From Leucobacter sp. L43 (GTDB lineage: Bacteria > Actinomycetota > Actinomycetes > Actinomycetales > Microbacteriaceae), in contig NZ_JAENJG010000001.1 of assembly GCF_016597785.1 (NCBI RefSeq), positions 682,001-746,000 on the forward strand: DNA of 64,000 nucleotides. The letters are read 5' to 3'. The notes beneath the pieces are model-generated. The model was given only the letters and a program-made list of their open reading frames with translations, was not told the origin of the DNA and did not search any database. Made by a program: the position numbers and the translations under genes. This document shows, one piece after another, positions 17,592 to 26,768 of the stretch; positions within the stretch are counted from its first letter, which is position 1; each line of letters starts with the position of its first letter.

Positions 17592-18926
17592 CTACCCGTC
17601 GTACGCGGCGGCAGCCGCATCTTCGAGTCGCTGCGCGGCTCCGTCGACGTCATCCGGATTCTGGTAGAACGAGATCATCTCCTGCCAGAACCCCTGACCT
17701 GGGGTGCCGCCGAACTCGCTGGGCGCGAGATCGGAGAGATCGAAGCGGAGCGTCTCGGCTCCGGTCAGGGCCTCTGCGATCTGACGCGAGATGTCATCCG
17801 GGTACAGCGACGTGTCGACGCCGGTGTTGGGCGAGGTGAGTCCGCCGTTCGGCACCCAGACCTCGGCGGCCTCGGGTGATGCGAGGTAGGCCATGAGCGC
17901 CGAGGTGGCGGGATCCTCGTCGAACTGCACGGCGACGTCGCCGCCTCCGACCACCGCAGGAGCGGAGTCGTTGATCGCCGGGAAATCGTAGAACAGTGCG
18001 TTCTCACCGACGGTCGAGGTGCCGTCTGCCGTGATGTTTCCGGCGACGAAGTCTCCCTCGAAGACCGTGCCGGCTTGGGGGTCGGTGCCGAACACCTCGG
18101 TCACGCTGGTCGGGAAGTCCCGCTGATCTCCGCCGGGCTGTACGAGGTCACTGCCCCACAGCTCGCCCAGCACGGTGAGCGCTTCCTTGACCGAGTCGTC
18201 GGTCCAGGGGATCTCGTGGTTGGTGAGCTGGTCGTACTTCTCGGCTCCCGCGGTGCGCAGGTACACGTTCTCGAACCAGTCGGTCAGCGGCCATCCGACG
18301 TCGGCCCCCACCGAGATCCCGGCGTATCCCGAGTCGGTGATGAGCTCGAGCTGCTCCATGAAGCCGTCCCAGTCCTCCGGCGCCTCAGCACCCGCCTCAT
18401 CGTAGATGTCGGCGTTGTACCAGACCGTCGACTTGTTGGCGGCTTTGAACCAGACGCCGTAGAGCTGGTCGTCGACCGTGCCGAGATCCACCCAGTCCTG
18501 CGAGTAGTTGTCGCTCACGGCCTGCTGCACGTCTTCGTCGACGGGCATGATGTCGCCGTCTTGGGCGAGCGACTCCATGAGCGCGGGCTGGCCCAGCACA
18601 GCGACGTTGGGCGGGGAGCCGCCTTCCAACTGGCCGCTGATGTATGTGGGGCCGTTGTCCCCGAAACTGGTGTACGAGACGGAAGCGCCGGTCTGGCGTT
18701 CGAACTCGTCGAGCACCGCTTCGAAGTTCTTCTGCTCGGCGCCCGACCAGGCCGCCGCGACGGTGAGGGATTCTCCGGCGAACTCGTCGCCGGCCGGGGC
18801 GTCGCTGCCGCCGTCGCCGCCGTCGCCTGAGCCTCCGCCAGCGCACGCCGTCAGCAGCAGCGCTGCGGCGGCGATTCCGGTCGTCGCGCGGGTGATCCGA
18901 GACCGCGCGAATCGTGTGGTGTGCAT
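17592..18926 (-). CDS. Alpha-glucoside substrate-binding lipoprotein, AglE-like
   Basis: This 444-residue family 1 solute-binding protein is secreted and lipid-anchored. A signal peptide ends in the lipobox LTAC with Cys28, followed by a Gly/Ser/Asp-rich linker. The mature part has the two-lobe sugar-binder layout: SLTVAAAWSGAEQKNFEAVL at the start, then GDIMPVDEDV, KSTVWYNADIYDEAG and QFDEDPATSALMAYLASPEA. The ATG (MHTTRFARS) is preferred to upstream starts, which lack a signal-peptide logic. It heads the operon with both permeases, the HAD enzyme and GH65. The specificity for alpha-linked disaccharides is inferred from that context. Confidence 0.9.
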   Translation of the reverse strand: MHTTRFARSRITRATTGIAAAALLLTACAGGGSGDGGDGGSDAPAGDEFAGESLTVAAAWSGAEQKNFEAVLDEFERQTGASVSYTSFGDNGPTYISGQLEGGSPPNVAVLGQPALMESLAQDGDIMPVDEDVQQAVSDNYSQDWVDLGTVDDQLYGVWFKAANKSTVWYNADIYDEAGAEAPEDWDGFMEQLELITDSGYAGISVGADVGWPLTDWFENVYLRTAGAEKYDQLTNHEIPWTDDSVKEALTVLGELWGSDLVQPGGDQRDFPTSVTEVFGTDPQAGTVFEGDFVAGNITADGTSTVGENALFYDFPAINDSAPAVVGGGDVAVQFDEDPATSALMAYLASPEAAEVWVPNGGLTSPNTGVDTSLYPDDISRQIAEALTGAETLRFDLSDLAPSEFGGTPGQGFWQEMISFYQNPDDVDGAAQRLEDAAAAAYDG

Positions 18927-19017
18927 GAGTACTCCATCCAACCGATCCGAAGCCGGAGCGGGCACCTCCCGATCCGAGGAACGCAGCGGCGCGAAGCGCG
19001 TCGATGCCTCCAGTGTG

Positions 19018-19046
19018 AATCTATCGATTCTGGACACCGTTCGAAA
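19018..19046 (-). promoter_or_regulatory. Candidate promoter/operator of the alpha-glucoside operon
   Basis: On the minus strand TTTCGA (19046-19041) and TAGATT (19023-19018) are spaced 17 nt apart. The -10 lies inside the inverted repeat GAATC-tatc-GATTC (19017-19030), a possible repressor site. The predicted leader is about 85 nt. Confidence 0.4.
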
Positions 19047-19073
19047 GGCCTTGCGCCGTCGTCCCCCCAGGGA

Positions 19074-19649
19074 CTAGATGCACGCGATCGTCGCCCACGC
19101 CGAGGCGAACAGGCATGGCGCGAACGGCACGGCCGACGCTTTCTCGAGCGCTCCGGGGCGACGCCGAGGTCTGCGGACGATGCTCCAGATCGCCGCGGCC
19201 GCGAACGCGCCGACGACCGTGAGGGTCGCCGCCGTCCAACCGCCGGTGAACCCGACCGCGGCCCCGACCAGGGGGCTCAACTTGACGTCGCCTCCGCCGA
19301 TCCCCTGTGGCGACCAGCGCCAGAGAGCCGCGAACACCGCCCCGAAGGCGGCCGCCACCAGTACGGTGTCCCAGATCAGCCGGTCCGCTGCGTCGCTCGC
19401 GATGGCGGAGGGTCCGCCCCTGTGGAACCCGTGGACGACCGCGCTCGCCAGGAGCAGCGGGATCGTCGTGCCGGAGGCCAGCACCAGAAGCCGATTCGGC
19501 AGCCGTCGCTCCCGGATGTCGATCACCGACAGCAGGATCGACCACGCCGCGAACAGCGCGAGCCCAGCGATGGCGGAGGCGGAGGCGGAGGCGACGACTG
19601 AGGCGGAGGCGAGAACTGAGTGCGTTGCTGCCCCGCTCATCGGCACCAC
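19074..19649 (-). CDS. Prepilin peptidase (A24 family), short form
   Basis: This 191-residue membrane protein carries both aspartyl-protease motifs of type IV prepilin peptidases: Asp44 in SVIDIRERRLPN and Asp121 in GGGDVKLSP. It has about six hydrophobic segments. The N-terminal cysteine-rich methylase domain of PilD is absent, as in CpaA/TadV-like enzymes. It should cleave class III signal peptides of pilins or Tad/Flp-type subunits, but no pilin or assembly gene is nearby. The first 30 residues are an Ala/Ser repeat encoded by tandem GGCGGA units. The start is ambiguous among GTG 19649, GTG 19646 and ATG 19640. It ends about 150 nt before the sugar-binding protein gene and follows argB by 27 nt. 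Confidence 0.85.
   Translation of the reverse strand: MVPMSGAATHSVLASASVVASASASAIAGLALFAAWSILLSVIDIRERRLPNRLLVLASGTTIPLLLASAVVHGFHRGGPSAIASDAADRLIWDTVLVAAAFGAVFAALWRWSPQGIGGGDVKLSPLVGAAVGFTGGWTAATLTVVGAFAAAAIWSIVRRPRRRPGALEKASAVPFAPCLFASAWATIACI
19573..19616. repeat. Short tandem GGCGGA repeats in the prepilin peptidase gene
   Basis: Three exact GGCGGA-type units, an interruption and further partial units encode alternating Ala and Ser in the first residues of the protein. The units are 6 nt long, so copy-number change would keep the frame. Confidence 0.7.
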
Positions 19650-19676
19650 GGCTCCCGCTTCGCCACGCGCGGCCGG

Positions 19677-20579
19677 CTAGGGCGTGACTTCCGTTCCGAT
19701 TCCGCGTTCCGTGAAGATCTCGAGCAGCACCGAATGCGGTTCTCGACCATCGATGATCGCGGCCTTCGAGACGCCGCCCCGCACGGCGTCGAGGCACGCG
19801 TGCATCTTCGGGATCATGCCCGACTCCAGGCTCGGCAGCAGCTCTTCGAGTTCACCGGCCGTGATGGAGGAGACGAGGGAATCGCGGTCCGGCCAGTCCG
19901 CGTACAGCCCGGCGACATCCGTGAGGATGACCAGTTTCTCCGCGCCGAGCGCGCTGGCGAGGGCGCTCGCGGCCGCGTCCGCATTCACGTTGAGCGAGTC
20001 GCCCGGCCGGTCGACGTCGGGCGCGATCGAAGAGACCACCGGGATCAGCCCGGCGTCGAGCAGGGCGAGCACCGGTGCCACACGCACATCGATCACGTCG
20101 CCGACGAGTCCGAGATCGACGAGTTCGCCGTCCACCTCGATGGGCGGGCGTCGGCGGCCGACGAACAGCCCCGCGTCCTCCCCCGTCGTCCCGGCCGCCA
20201 ACGGACCGTGCGCGTTGATCTGGTCGACGAGTTCCGGGTTCACTTTGCCCGTGAGCACCATGCGCACGACGTCCATCGTCTCCGGCGTTGTCACCCGGTA
20301 TCCACCGCGGAATTCGCTCTCGATGCCGAGGCGAGCGAGCATCGCGTTGATCTGCGGGCCTCCGCCGTGCACGACCACCGGGCGAATGCCGGTGTGCCTG
20401 AGATAGACGACGTCTTCGGCGAACGCCTCCATCAGCCGGTCGTCGATCATCGCGTTTCCCCCGAACTTGATCACCATGATCGCGTCGCGGAACTTCTTCA
20501 ACCACGGCAGCGAGTCGATGAGCGCTTCGGCGCGAACGGCTGCGTGCTCATGATCGAGCGTCTTGTCAGTCGTGGACAT
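19677..20579 (-). CDS. argB: Acetylglutamate kinase
   Basis: This 300-residue amino-acid kinase-fold enzyme phosphorylates N-acetyl-L-glutamate, the second step of arginine synthesis. Nucleotide and substrate motifs are [20 protein letters not shown] and the arginine-sensing type N-terminal helix ([14 protein letters not shown]). NVNADAAAS and [12 protein letters not shown] follow in the expected order. The ATG (MSTTDKT) is the chosen start, 7 nt after the argJ stop. It is the last arg gene of this cluster; argD, which usually follows in actinobacteria, is replaced by the prepilin peptidase gene. Confidence 0.95.
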   Translation of the reverse strand: MSTTDKTLDHEHAAVRAEALIDSLPWLKKFRDAIMVIKFGGNAMIDDRLMEAFAEDVVYLRHTGIRPVVVHGGGPQINAMLARLGIESEFRGGYRVTTPETMDVVRMVLTGKVNPELVDQINAHGPLAAGTTGEDAGLFVGRRRPPIEVDGELVDLGLVGDVIDVRVAPVLALLDAGLIPVVSSIAPDVDRPGDSLNVNADAAASALASALGAEKLVILTDVAGLYADWPDRDSLVSSITAGELEELLPSLESGMIPKMHACLDAVRGGVSKAAIIDGREPHSVLLEIFTERGIGTEVTP

Positions 20580-20586
20580 CGATCCC

Positions 20587-21744
20587 CTAGCTCGAGTAGG
20601 CGCTGTTCTCGTGCACGTACTCGTGCGTGAGATCGTTGGTGCGGATGGTAGCGGTGTGGTCGCCGGAGAACAGGTCGATCTCGACGTGCGTACGACGCGG
20701 TGTGAGATCGCACTCCTCCACCGGTCGGTCGGGGGCGCCGGCGTGGCACAGCCGTACCCCGTTGAACGCGACATCGACCTCATACGGGTCGAACGTCGCT
20801 CGAGTCGTGCCGATCGCTGCCAGCACTCGACCCCAATTCGGGTCGTTGCCGAAAATCGCAGCCTTGAACAGGTTGTTGCGGGCGACGGATCGCCCCACTT
20901 CGACGGCCTCGGCGACCGTAACCGCGCCTCGCACCTCGATGTCGATGTCATGGCTCGAGCCCTCGGCATCGGCCTGCAGCTGAGCCGCAAGGCTGTCGCA
21001 CACCGCCGCGAGCGCCGACGCGAACTCCGCCTCGTCGGGTGAGACGCCCGAGGCGCCGCTCGCGAGCAGCGTCACCTGATCATTCGTCGACATGCACCCG
21101 TCGGAGTCGAGCCGGTCGAAACTGGCAGCGGTCGCGTCCCGCAGCGCGCGATCCAGAGCGCCGTCATCCAGTCGCGCGTCGGTCGTGATGACGACGAGCA
21201 TGGTCGCGAGCCCGGGCGCCAGCATGCCTGCACCCTTCGCCATCGCTCCGATCGTCCACCCGTCGGCGCGATGCACGGCGGTCTTCTCGACGGAGTCGGT
21301 CGTGAGGATCGCGCTCGCCGCAGTCGCATCGTCATCGGTGAGCGCGGCGGCGAGCGCCGGCACGTTCTCCACGATCTTGTCGCGGAACGCCTGGTCGCCC
21401 GTGCCGATGAGGCCGGTGGAGCAGACGAGGATTCGCTCGGCCTCGTGCTCCCCGATCTCGTGCGCGACGGCCTCGGCGGTCAGGCGCGTCGTGTCGTACC
21501 CGAAGTCGCCCGTGAAGCAGTTGGCGCCGCCCGAGTTCAGCACGACGGCGCGCGCCGGGCCTCCGGCGATCGCCGTGCGACTCCAGATGATGGGGTTCGC
21601 CTGGGCGCGGTTGGACGTGAACACGGCAGCGCTCGCGCGCACCGGTCCATCATTGACGACCAGAGCGAGATCAGGTTTTCCCGTGCTCTTGAGTCCGACG
21701 GCGATGCCTGCTGAGCGGAATCCTCGGGGTGCGGTCACGGTCAC
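20587..21744 (-). CDS. argJ: Glutamate N-acetyltransferase / amino-acid acetyltransferase
   Basis: This 385-residue ArgJ recycles the acetyl group from N-acetylornithine to glutamate. It is autocleaved before Thr181 in [10 protein letters not shown], the new N-terminal nucleophile. GGANCFTGD and [10 protein letters not shown] are further family hallmarks. Start GTG 21744 overlaps the argC stop (GTGA), so translation is coupled. Whether it is bifunctional (also using acetyl-CoA) cannot be told from sequence alone. It sits between argC and argB. Confidence 0.95.
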   Translation of the reverse strand: MTVTAPRGFRSAGIAVGLKSTGKPDLALVVNDGPVRASAAVFTSNRAQANPIIWSRTAIAGGPARAVVLNSGGANCFTGDFGYDTTRLTAEAVAHEIGEHEAERILVCSTGLIGTGDQAFRDKIVENVPALAAALTDDDATAASAILTTDSVEKTAVHRADGWTIGAMAKGAGMLAPGLATMLVVITTDARLDDGALDRALRDATAASFDRLDSDGCMSTNDQVTLLASGASGVSPDEAEFASALAAVCDSLAAQLQADAEGSSHDIDIEVRGAVTVAEAVEVGRSVARNNLFKAAIFGNDPNWGRVLAAIGTTRATFDPYEVDVAFNGVRLCHAGAPDRPVEECDLTPRRTHVEIDLFSGDHTATIRTNDLTHEYVHENSAYSS

Positions 21745-22802
21745 GGTGCGACTCCATTCACGGAAAGTCCGGTGCGCTCGGGGAGGCCGAGCGCGATGTT
21801 CGCCGACTGGATCGCCGCTCCGGCCGTGCCCTTCGCGAGGTTGTCGAGCGCGGCGACGATGACGACGCGACCGGCGGCCTCGTCGACGACCACGCTCATC
21901 AGGCACGTGTTGGCGCCGAGGGTGTCAGCGGTGCGCGGCAGCGCCCCGTCGGGGAGCAGCTGCACGAAGGTCTCATCCGCGTACGCGCGCTCCCATGCCG
22001 TCCGCACCTCGGCCGTCGAGACTCCGGGAGCGAGGCGTGCGGTCGTGGTGGCGAGGATGCCGCGGCTCATCGGTACGAGAACCGGCGTGAAGCTGATGGT
22101 CGGCTCATCGCGCGCGCCAGCAGCCCGCAGCGCCTGCCGGATCTCGGGGATGTGCCGGTGCGAACCGCCGACGGCGTAGGGATTCGCCGTTCCCATGAGC
22201 TCGGCTCCGAGCAGATGGGTCTTCGCGGCCTTCCCCGCACCAGAGGGGCCGACCGCGAGGACCGACACGATGTCGCGCGCCTCGATCACACCGGAGGCGA
22301 TGCCAGGAGCGAGCGACAGCGCGACGGTCGAGGCGTTGCACCCGGGCGCCGCGATCCTCGTCGCTCCGACCAACGCATCGCGCTGGCGTTCGACTGCGCC
22401 GCCCTCCCCCGCCACGATGAGCTCGGGAACGCCGTACGTCCAGGCTTCGTGATGGTCGCCGCCGTAGAACGCCTCCCAGTCGGCGGCACTCGTGAGGCGA
22501 TGGTCGGCACCGCAGTCGACGACGAGCCGCACGTGCTCGAGCTGCTCGGTGAGTGCTCCCGATGCGCCGTGGGGCAGGGCGAAGAACACGATGTCGTGGC
22601 CGTCGAGCGCCTCGGGCGTCGTCGGCTGCAACGTGAGGTGGGCGAGGGAGCGCAGGTGCGGTTGCGACTGCACGAGCGGTTGACCCGCGGTCGAGTGCCC
22701 GGTGACGGTGCGGATCTCGAATTCGGGGTGCTCGCTGAGCAGACGGAGCAGCTCGCCCCCCGCGTACCCGCTGGCTCCCGCAACAGCGACGCTGAATGTC
22801 AT
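21741..22802 (-). CDS. argC: N-acetyl-gamma-glutamyl-phosphate reductase
   Basis: This 353-residue dehydrogenase reduces N-acetylglutamyl phosphate to the semialdehyde with NADPH. The Rossmann start is [18 protein letters not shown], and the catalytic cysteine is Cys155 in [11 protein letters not shown]. The ATG is preceded by GGGAGAGGGAGA, a strong ribosome site. As the first gene of argC-J-B it should carry the operon promoter, but no ArgR site was recognised in the upstream 155 nt. In many related genomes argC follows pheT directly; here about 11 kb of other genes intervene. Confidence 0.95.
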   Translation of the reverse strand: MTFSVAVAGASGYAGGELLRLLSEHPEFEIRTVTGHSTAGQPLVQSQPHLRSLAHLTLQPTTPEALDGHDIVFFALPHGASGALTEQLEHVRLVVDCGADHRLTSAADWEAFYGGDHHEAWTYGVPELIVAGEGGAVERQRDALVGATRIAAPGCNASTVALSLAPGIASGVIEARDIVSVLAVGPSGAGKAAKTHLLGAELMGTANPYAVGGSHRHIPEIRQALRAAGARDEPTISFTPVLVPMSRGILATTTARLAPGVSTAEVRTAWERAYADETFVQLLPDGALPRTADTLGANTCLMSVVVDEAAGRVVIVAALDNLAKGTAGAAIQSANIALGLPERTGLSVNGVAP

Positions 22803-22957
22803 CGTCTCCCTCTCCCGCGGGCGCTCCGCACGCGTCCTCCTATTCAACCACTCGGCACGGGCACGCGTTCGCCAGGGCAGCATCAAACGTCACAACCTGG
22901 GGATTGCGGCGAGTTAGGATCGACTGTGAGCGAGCGGACTGCGAAGGAGAACACGCG

Positions 22958-23809
22958 ATGACGCACGCGTCGAAGCACGCGGTGCAGGTGGTGCATGTGT
23001 TCTCCGACGGACCCGGCGGCGGGAATCCGGCGCCGATCGTGCTCGATGCGAGCGGGATGTCGCCGCTCGAGATGCAGCGGATCGCCCAGCAGTACGGCCA
23101 TGAGAGCGGGTTCGTCGTCGCCGCGCGGGAGCACGAAGACGTCGATTATCACGTCACCTTCTGGACGCCCCTTCACGAGATGTCGATGTGCGGGCACGTC
23201 ACCGTGGGAGCCGTGTGGCTGCTGCACCGTCTCGGACAGCTCGATGCTCCGACTGTGCGCATCGGCACGGCGAGCGGCGTCGTCGAAGCGCGCGTAGATG
23301 CCACCGGTGCGGTCGAAGTCGCCCAGCCGGCGGGAACCATCGAGGCGGTCTCGCCCGACGTGGCGACCTCGATCATCGATGTGCTCGGCATTGCGGAGGA
23401 CCAGCTCGCGCCACTGCCGATCCGCAATGCGACGACGAGTCGGACCAAGACGCTCGTCCCCCTCGTCTCGACCGACGTCCTCGACGGACTGACGCCTGAC
23501 CTGGAGCGCATCGAGGCCGTATGCGCGCTCGCCGAGTCGACCGGTCTCTACCCATACGCCGTGACCGATACCACCGGCCTCGTCTTCGACGCCCGGCAGT
23601 TCCCGCGCTCCTCCGGCTACCCGGAGGACGCGGCGACCGGCGTCGCCGCCGCTGCGCTCGTCACCGGTCTCGTAGCAGATGGATTGGTGGACCCGACGGC
23701 TGCGCGCGCGATCCGGGTGCGGCAGGGGCGCGCGATGGGCAGGCCGTCCGAGATCTCGATTCGCACGCGTGCGAGCGGCGGCGTCTGGCTCGGGGGCCGC
23801 GTGCGCTGA
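22958..23809 (+). CDS. PhzF-family isomerase/epimerase-like protein
   Basis: This 283-residue protein has the two-domain diaminopimelate-epimerase-like fold of the PhzF family. The catalytic glutamate is Glu49 in HESGFVV. MSMCGHVTVGAVWLL and GYPEDAATGVAAAAL are the paired helix-loop motifs. Most members are uncharacterised isomerases and phenazine genes are absent, so no pathway is proposed. The ATG lies after GAAGGAGA. It is divergent from argC across 155 nt and convergent with the prp operon. Confidence 0.85.
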   Translation: MTHASKHAVQVVHVFSDGPGGGNPAPIVLDASGMSPLEMQRIAQQYGHESGFVVAAREHEDVDYHVTFWTPLHEMSMCGHVTVGAVWLLHRLGQLDAPTVRIGTASGVVEARVDATGAVEVAQPAGTIEAVSPDVATSIIDVLGIAEDQLAPLPIRNATTSRTKTLVPLVSTDVLDGLTPDLERIEAVCALAESTGLYPYAVTDTTGLVFDARQFPRSSGYPEDAATGVAAAALVTGLVADGLVDPTAARAIRVRQGRAMGRPSEISIRTRASGGVWLGGRVR

Positions 23810-23868
23810 CCGCGGCCACCGCCTCGCCAGGAATCGCGCTCCCCCAGGCCGAGCGCGCCTCGCCCGGC

Positions 23869-24645
23869 CTACCGGTGCCGGAAATCGGGCGTGCGCTTCT
23901 CGGCGAAGGCGCGCATGCCCTCCTTCTGGTCGGCGGTCGCGAACGCCGCGGCGAAGGCCTGCCGCTCGAAGCGCAGCCCTTCGGCGAGCGGCATCTCCTG
24001 GGCGGCCTGCAGTGCGTCCTTCGCGGCGTACACCGCTGGAAGCGACTTCGACGCGATGGCTTCGGCGACCTTGGCGGCTTCAGCGAGCAGCTCGTCCGCC
24101 GGCACGACACGCGAGACGAGGCCGGAGCGCTCCGCCTCCTCGGCATCCATCATGCGTCCGGTGAGCACGAGGTCCGCCGCCTTGGCCTTGCCGATGGCCC
24201 GCGGCAGTCGCTGGGATCCGCCGAAGCCCGGCAGGATCCCGAGCGTGATCTCGGGCTGGCCGAATTTCGCGGTGTCGGCGGCCAGGATGATGTCGCACAT
24301 CATCGCGAGTTCGCATCCCCCGCCGAGCGCGAAGCCGCCCACCGCAGCGATCAACGGCGTGCGCGTGCGTTCGAAACCGCCCCAGCCCGGGAACGGCCCG
24401 TCGAGGTACATGTCGGCGTAGCCGAGCTCCGCCATCTCCTTGATGTCGGCTCCGGCGGCGAACGCCTTCGCCGACCCGGTGAGCACGATCGCTCCGATCC
24501 CCGGGTCGTCATCGAACCCCTGGACGGCATCGATGAGCTCGCGCACGAGCGTCCCGTTCAACGCGTTGAGCGCCTCCGGGCGGTTGAGAGTGATGGTCGC
24601 GACGCGTCCCTGCGTCTCGGCGATGATCGTCGTGTAGTCGCTCAT
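23869..24645 (-). CDS. Enoyl-CoA hydratase/isomerase family protein
   Basis: This 258-residue crotonase-fold protein has [11 protein letters not shown] and [16 protein letters not shown], which form the oxyanion hole. [12 protein letters not shown] carries the glutamate typical of enoyl-CoA hydratases. The ATG overlaps the prpC stop by 4 nt (ATGA), so it is translationally coupled to the methylcitrate genes. A hydratase is not a standard member of that cycle. It may feed propionyl-CoA in from fatty- or branched-acid breakdown, which is inference. EchA-type short-chain enoyl-CoA hydratase is the best call. Confidence 0.9.
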   Translation of the reverse strand: MSDYTTIIAETQGRVATITLNRPEALNALNGTLVRELIDAVQGFDDDPGIGAIVLTGSAKAFAAGADIKEMAELGYADMYLDGPFPGWGGFERTRTPLIAAVGGFALGGGCELAMMCDIILAADTAKFGQPEITLGILPGFGGSQRLPRAIGKAKAADLVLTGRMMDAEEAERSGLVSRVVPADELLAEAAKVAEAIASKSLPAVYAAKDALQAAQEMPLAEGLRFERQAFAAAFATADQKEGMRAFAEKRTPDFRHR

Positions 24646-25781
24646 GGCGTCAAGTCTGCCACGTGGCGCTCATCAGGGCCGTCGTACGCCGACAGCGGCC
24701 GGATCAGGGCGTTCGACGCGGCCTGTTCCATGACGTGCGCCGTCCATCCCGTGACACGGGACGCGATGAAGAGCGGTGTGAACATCGGGGTGTCGAAGCC
24801 GATGAGGTGATAGGCCGGTCCGGAGGGATAGTCGAGATTGGGATGAATTCCCTTGCGCTCCATGAACTCTCGCTCGAGGGCGTCGGAGAGATCGGCGAGA
24901 TCGCGACGGTCGTAGTGGGCCACGAGCGCGTCGAGCGCGTCGCGCATCGTGGGCACGCGAGAGTCGCCGTTCTTGTAGACGCGGTGCCCGAAGCCCATGA
25001 TCTTGCGCTTCTCGGCGAGCGCCGCATCGAGCCACGGCACCACGCGCTCCGCCGAGCCGATCTCGTCGAACACATGCATCACCGCCTCGTTGGCGCCACC
25101 GTGCAGCGGGCCCTTGAGCGCTCCGATGGCCCCGACGACCGCCGAGTACAGGTCGGAGAGCGTCGAGGTGATCACGCGAGCGGTGAAGGTCGAGGCGTTG
25201 AACGAGTGCTCGGCGTAGAGGACCATCGAGCGGTTGAACGCGTCGATGACAATCTCGTCGGGATCCTCGCCGAACGTCATCCAGAGGAAGTTCGCCGCGT
25301 AATCGAGATCATCGCGCGGTTCCACGAGCTCTTCGCCGCGTCGGCGCCGCTGCCCGTAGGCGACGATCGCGGGGAGCGCCGCGAACAGGCGCACGGATCG
25401 CGCCAGATTCTCCTCGGCGCTGCCCGTCGCGTCGAGCACCGATCCTGACCCAGCGAGATCGATCGCGCCCAGGGCGCTCACCGCGGTGCGCACCTCGTCC
25501 ATCGGGTGGGCATCGTGCGGGAGGAGATCGATCGCGGCACGCACGGAGTCAGCGAGCGCTCGGTGCTCGCGCTCGGTGCGTCGCAGGTGCTCCAGATCGT
25601 CGGAGGTGGGCAGCTCTCCGTGCCAGAGCAGGTATGCGACGGCCTCGAAGGGCTGCGTCTCGGCGAGCTCCTGCACGGGGTATCCCCGGTAGAGCAGGCT
25701 GTTCGTCTCGGGGTTGACCTTCGAGATCGCCGTCGTGTCGACGACGACTCCCGCGAGGCCCTTCTTGATCTCCTGCTCCAT
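24642..25781 (-). CDS. prpC: 2-methylcitrate synthase
   Basis: This 379-residue short citrate synthase-family protein should condense propionyl-CoA with oxaloacetate. Catalytic regions are [27 protein letters not shown] and [11 protein letters not shown]. It lacks the N-terminal beta region of the long GltA encoded at 9047-10339. Location between prpB and an enoyl-CoA hydratase gene supports the methylcitrate role; citrate synthase activity may coexist. An 87-nt gap separates it from prpB upstream, without a clear terminator. The ATG follows AAAGGAGCGCAGCAC. Confidence 0.92.
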   Translation of the reverse strand: MEQEIKKGLAGVVVDTTAISKVNPETNSLLYRGYPVQELAETQPFEAVAYLLWHGELPTSDDLEHLRRTEREHRALADSVRAAIDLLPHDAHPMDEVRTAVSALGAIDLAGSGSVLDATGSAEENLARSVRLFAALPAIVAYGQRRRRGEELVEPRDDLDYAANFLWMTFGEDPDEIVIDAFNRSMVLYAEHSFNASTFTARVITSTLSDLYSAVVGAIGALKGPLHGGANEAVMHVFDEIGSAERVVPWLDAALAEKRKIMGFGHRVYKNGDSRVPTMRDALDALVAHYDRRDLADLSDALEREFMERKGIHPNLDYPSGPAYHLIGFDTPMFTPLFIASRVTGWTAHVMEQAASNALIRPLSAYDGPDERHVADLTP

Positions 25782-25868
25782 GTGCTGCGCTCCTTTGCGA
25801 TGAACTGCGGTGGTGTACTGGCTGCGGCGACGGCGTGCCGCCTGCGGTGGTGGTGGGCTCCGGCCGCG

Positions 25869-26768
25869 TTACCGCTCGACCGAGAAGTTGAACACGCTCG
25901 TGTCGAAGCGGTTGTAGTCCTCGTAGTCGACGAGCTCGTAGAGGTCGGCACGGTGCTGCATCTCGTCGAGCTTGCCGGTGAGGTGCCCGACGTCGTTCAG
26001 CTCATCGAGCGCTCGCTCGGTCGCACCCATCGCGATCCGCAGCATCGACACCGGCCAGATCACGATGTTCACCCCGACATCGGCGAGCTGCTGCGAGGAG
26101 AAGAGGTCGCTCTTGCCGAACTCGGTCATGTTCGCGAGAATCGGCACGTCGAGGGCCGCGCGCATCGCGGCGAACTCCTCGAGCGTGCGCATCGCCTCGG
26201 GAAAGATCGCGTCGGCTCCCGCGTCGACGAGGGCCCTCGCACGATCGAGCGCGGCATCGAGCCCGTCGACGGCTCGGATGTCGGTGCGCGCCATGATGAG
26301 GAAGTTCGGATCGCGCCGCGCATCGGCCGCTGCCCTGATGCGCTTGACCGCCGTTCCCTCATCGACCACGGCTTTGCCATCGAGGTGCCCGCAGCGCTTC
26401 GGGTTGATCTGATCCTCGATGTGCGCACCCGCGAGGCCCGCGTCCTCGAGCGTCTGAATGGTGCGCGCCACGTTCATCGGCTCGCCGAACCCGGTGTCTG
26501 CGTCGACGATCGCCGGAAGCTCGGTCATGCGCGCGATCTGCTGCGCGCGCCCCGCCACCTCGGTGAGCGTCGTGAGCCCGATGTCGGGAAGGCCGAGGTC
26601 GGCGGAGAGCACCGCGCCCGAGATGTACACGCCGTCGAAGCCCTTGCGTTCGATGAGGCGGGCCGAGAGGGGGTTGAACGCTCCGGGAAAGCGCAGCAGC
26701 TCGCCGCTGGCGAGGCGCTCGCGAAAGAGGCGCCGCTTCTCGTGGGCCGGGGTCTGGGCGTACAGCAT
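25869..26768 (-). CDS. prpB: 2-methylisocitrate lyase
   Basis: This 299-residue isocitrate lyase-superfamily enzyme splits 2-methylisocitrate into pyruvate and succinate. The catalytic loop KRCGHLDGK contains the active cysteine. IVDADTGFGEP provides metal-binding aspartates. The ATG overlaps the prpD stop by one base (TGATG). Its length and the PrpB-type loop distinguish it from the longer glyoxylate-cycle isocitrate lyase. It is the third gene of the gntR-prpD-prpB-prpC-echA operon. Confidence 0.95.
   Translation of the reverse strand: MLYAQTPAHEKRRLFRERLASGELLRFPGAFNPLSARLIERKGFDGVYISGAVLSADLGLPDIGLTTLTEVAGRAQQIARMTELPAIVDADTGFGEPMNVARTIQTLEDAGLAGAHIEDQINPKRCGHLDGKAVVDEGTAVKRIRAAADARRDPNFLIMARTDIRAVDGLDAALDRARALVDAGADAIFPEAMRTLEEFAAMRAALDVPILANMTEFGKSDLFSSQQLADVGVNIVIWPVSMLRIAMGATERALDELNDVGHLTGKLDEMQHRADLYELVDYEDYNRFDTSVFNFSVER

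Noticed and set aside
23810..23868. Bidirectional terminator between the PhzF gene and the enoyl-CoA hydratase gene
   Set aside because: Only interrupted 4-6 bp stems with bulges can be drawn, so the evidence is too weak to list.
9047..25781. The two citrate synthase genes as a recent duplication
   Set aside because: They differ in length and in the N-terminal beta region and lie in different contexts (TCA cycle versus methylcitrate operon), so they are separate subfamilies.
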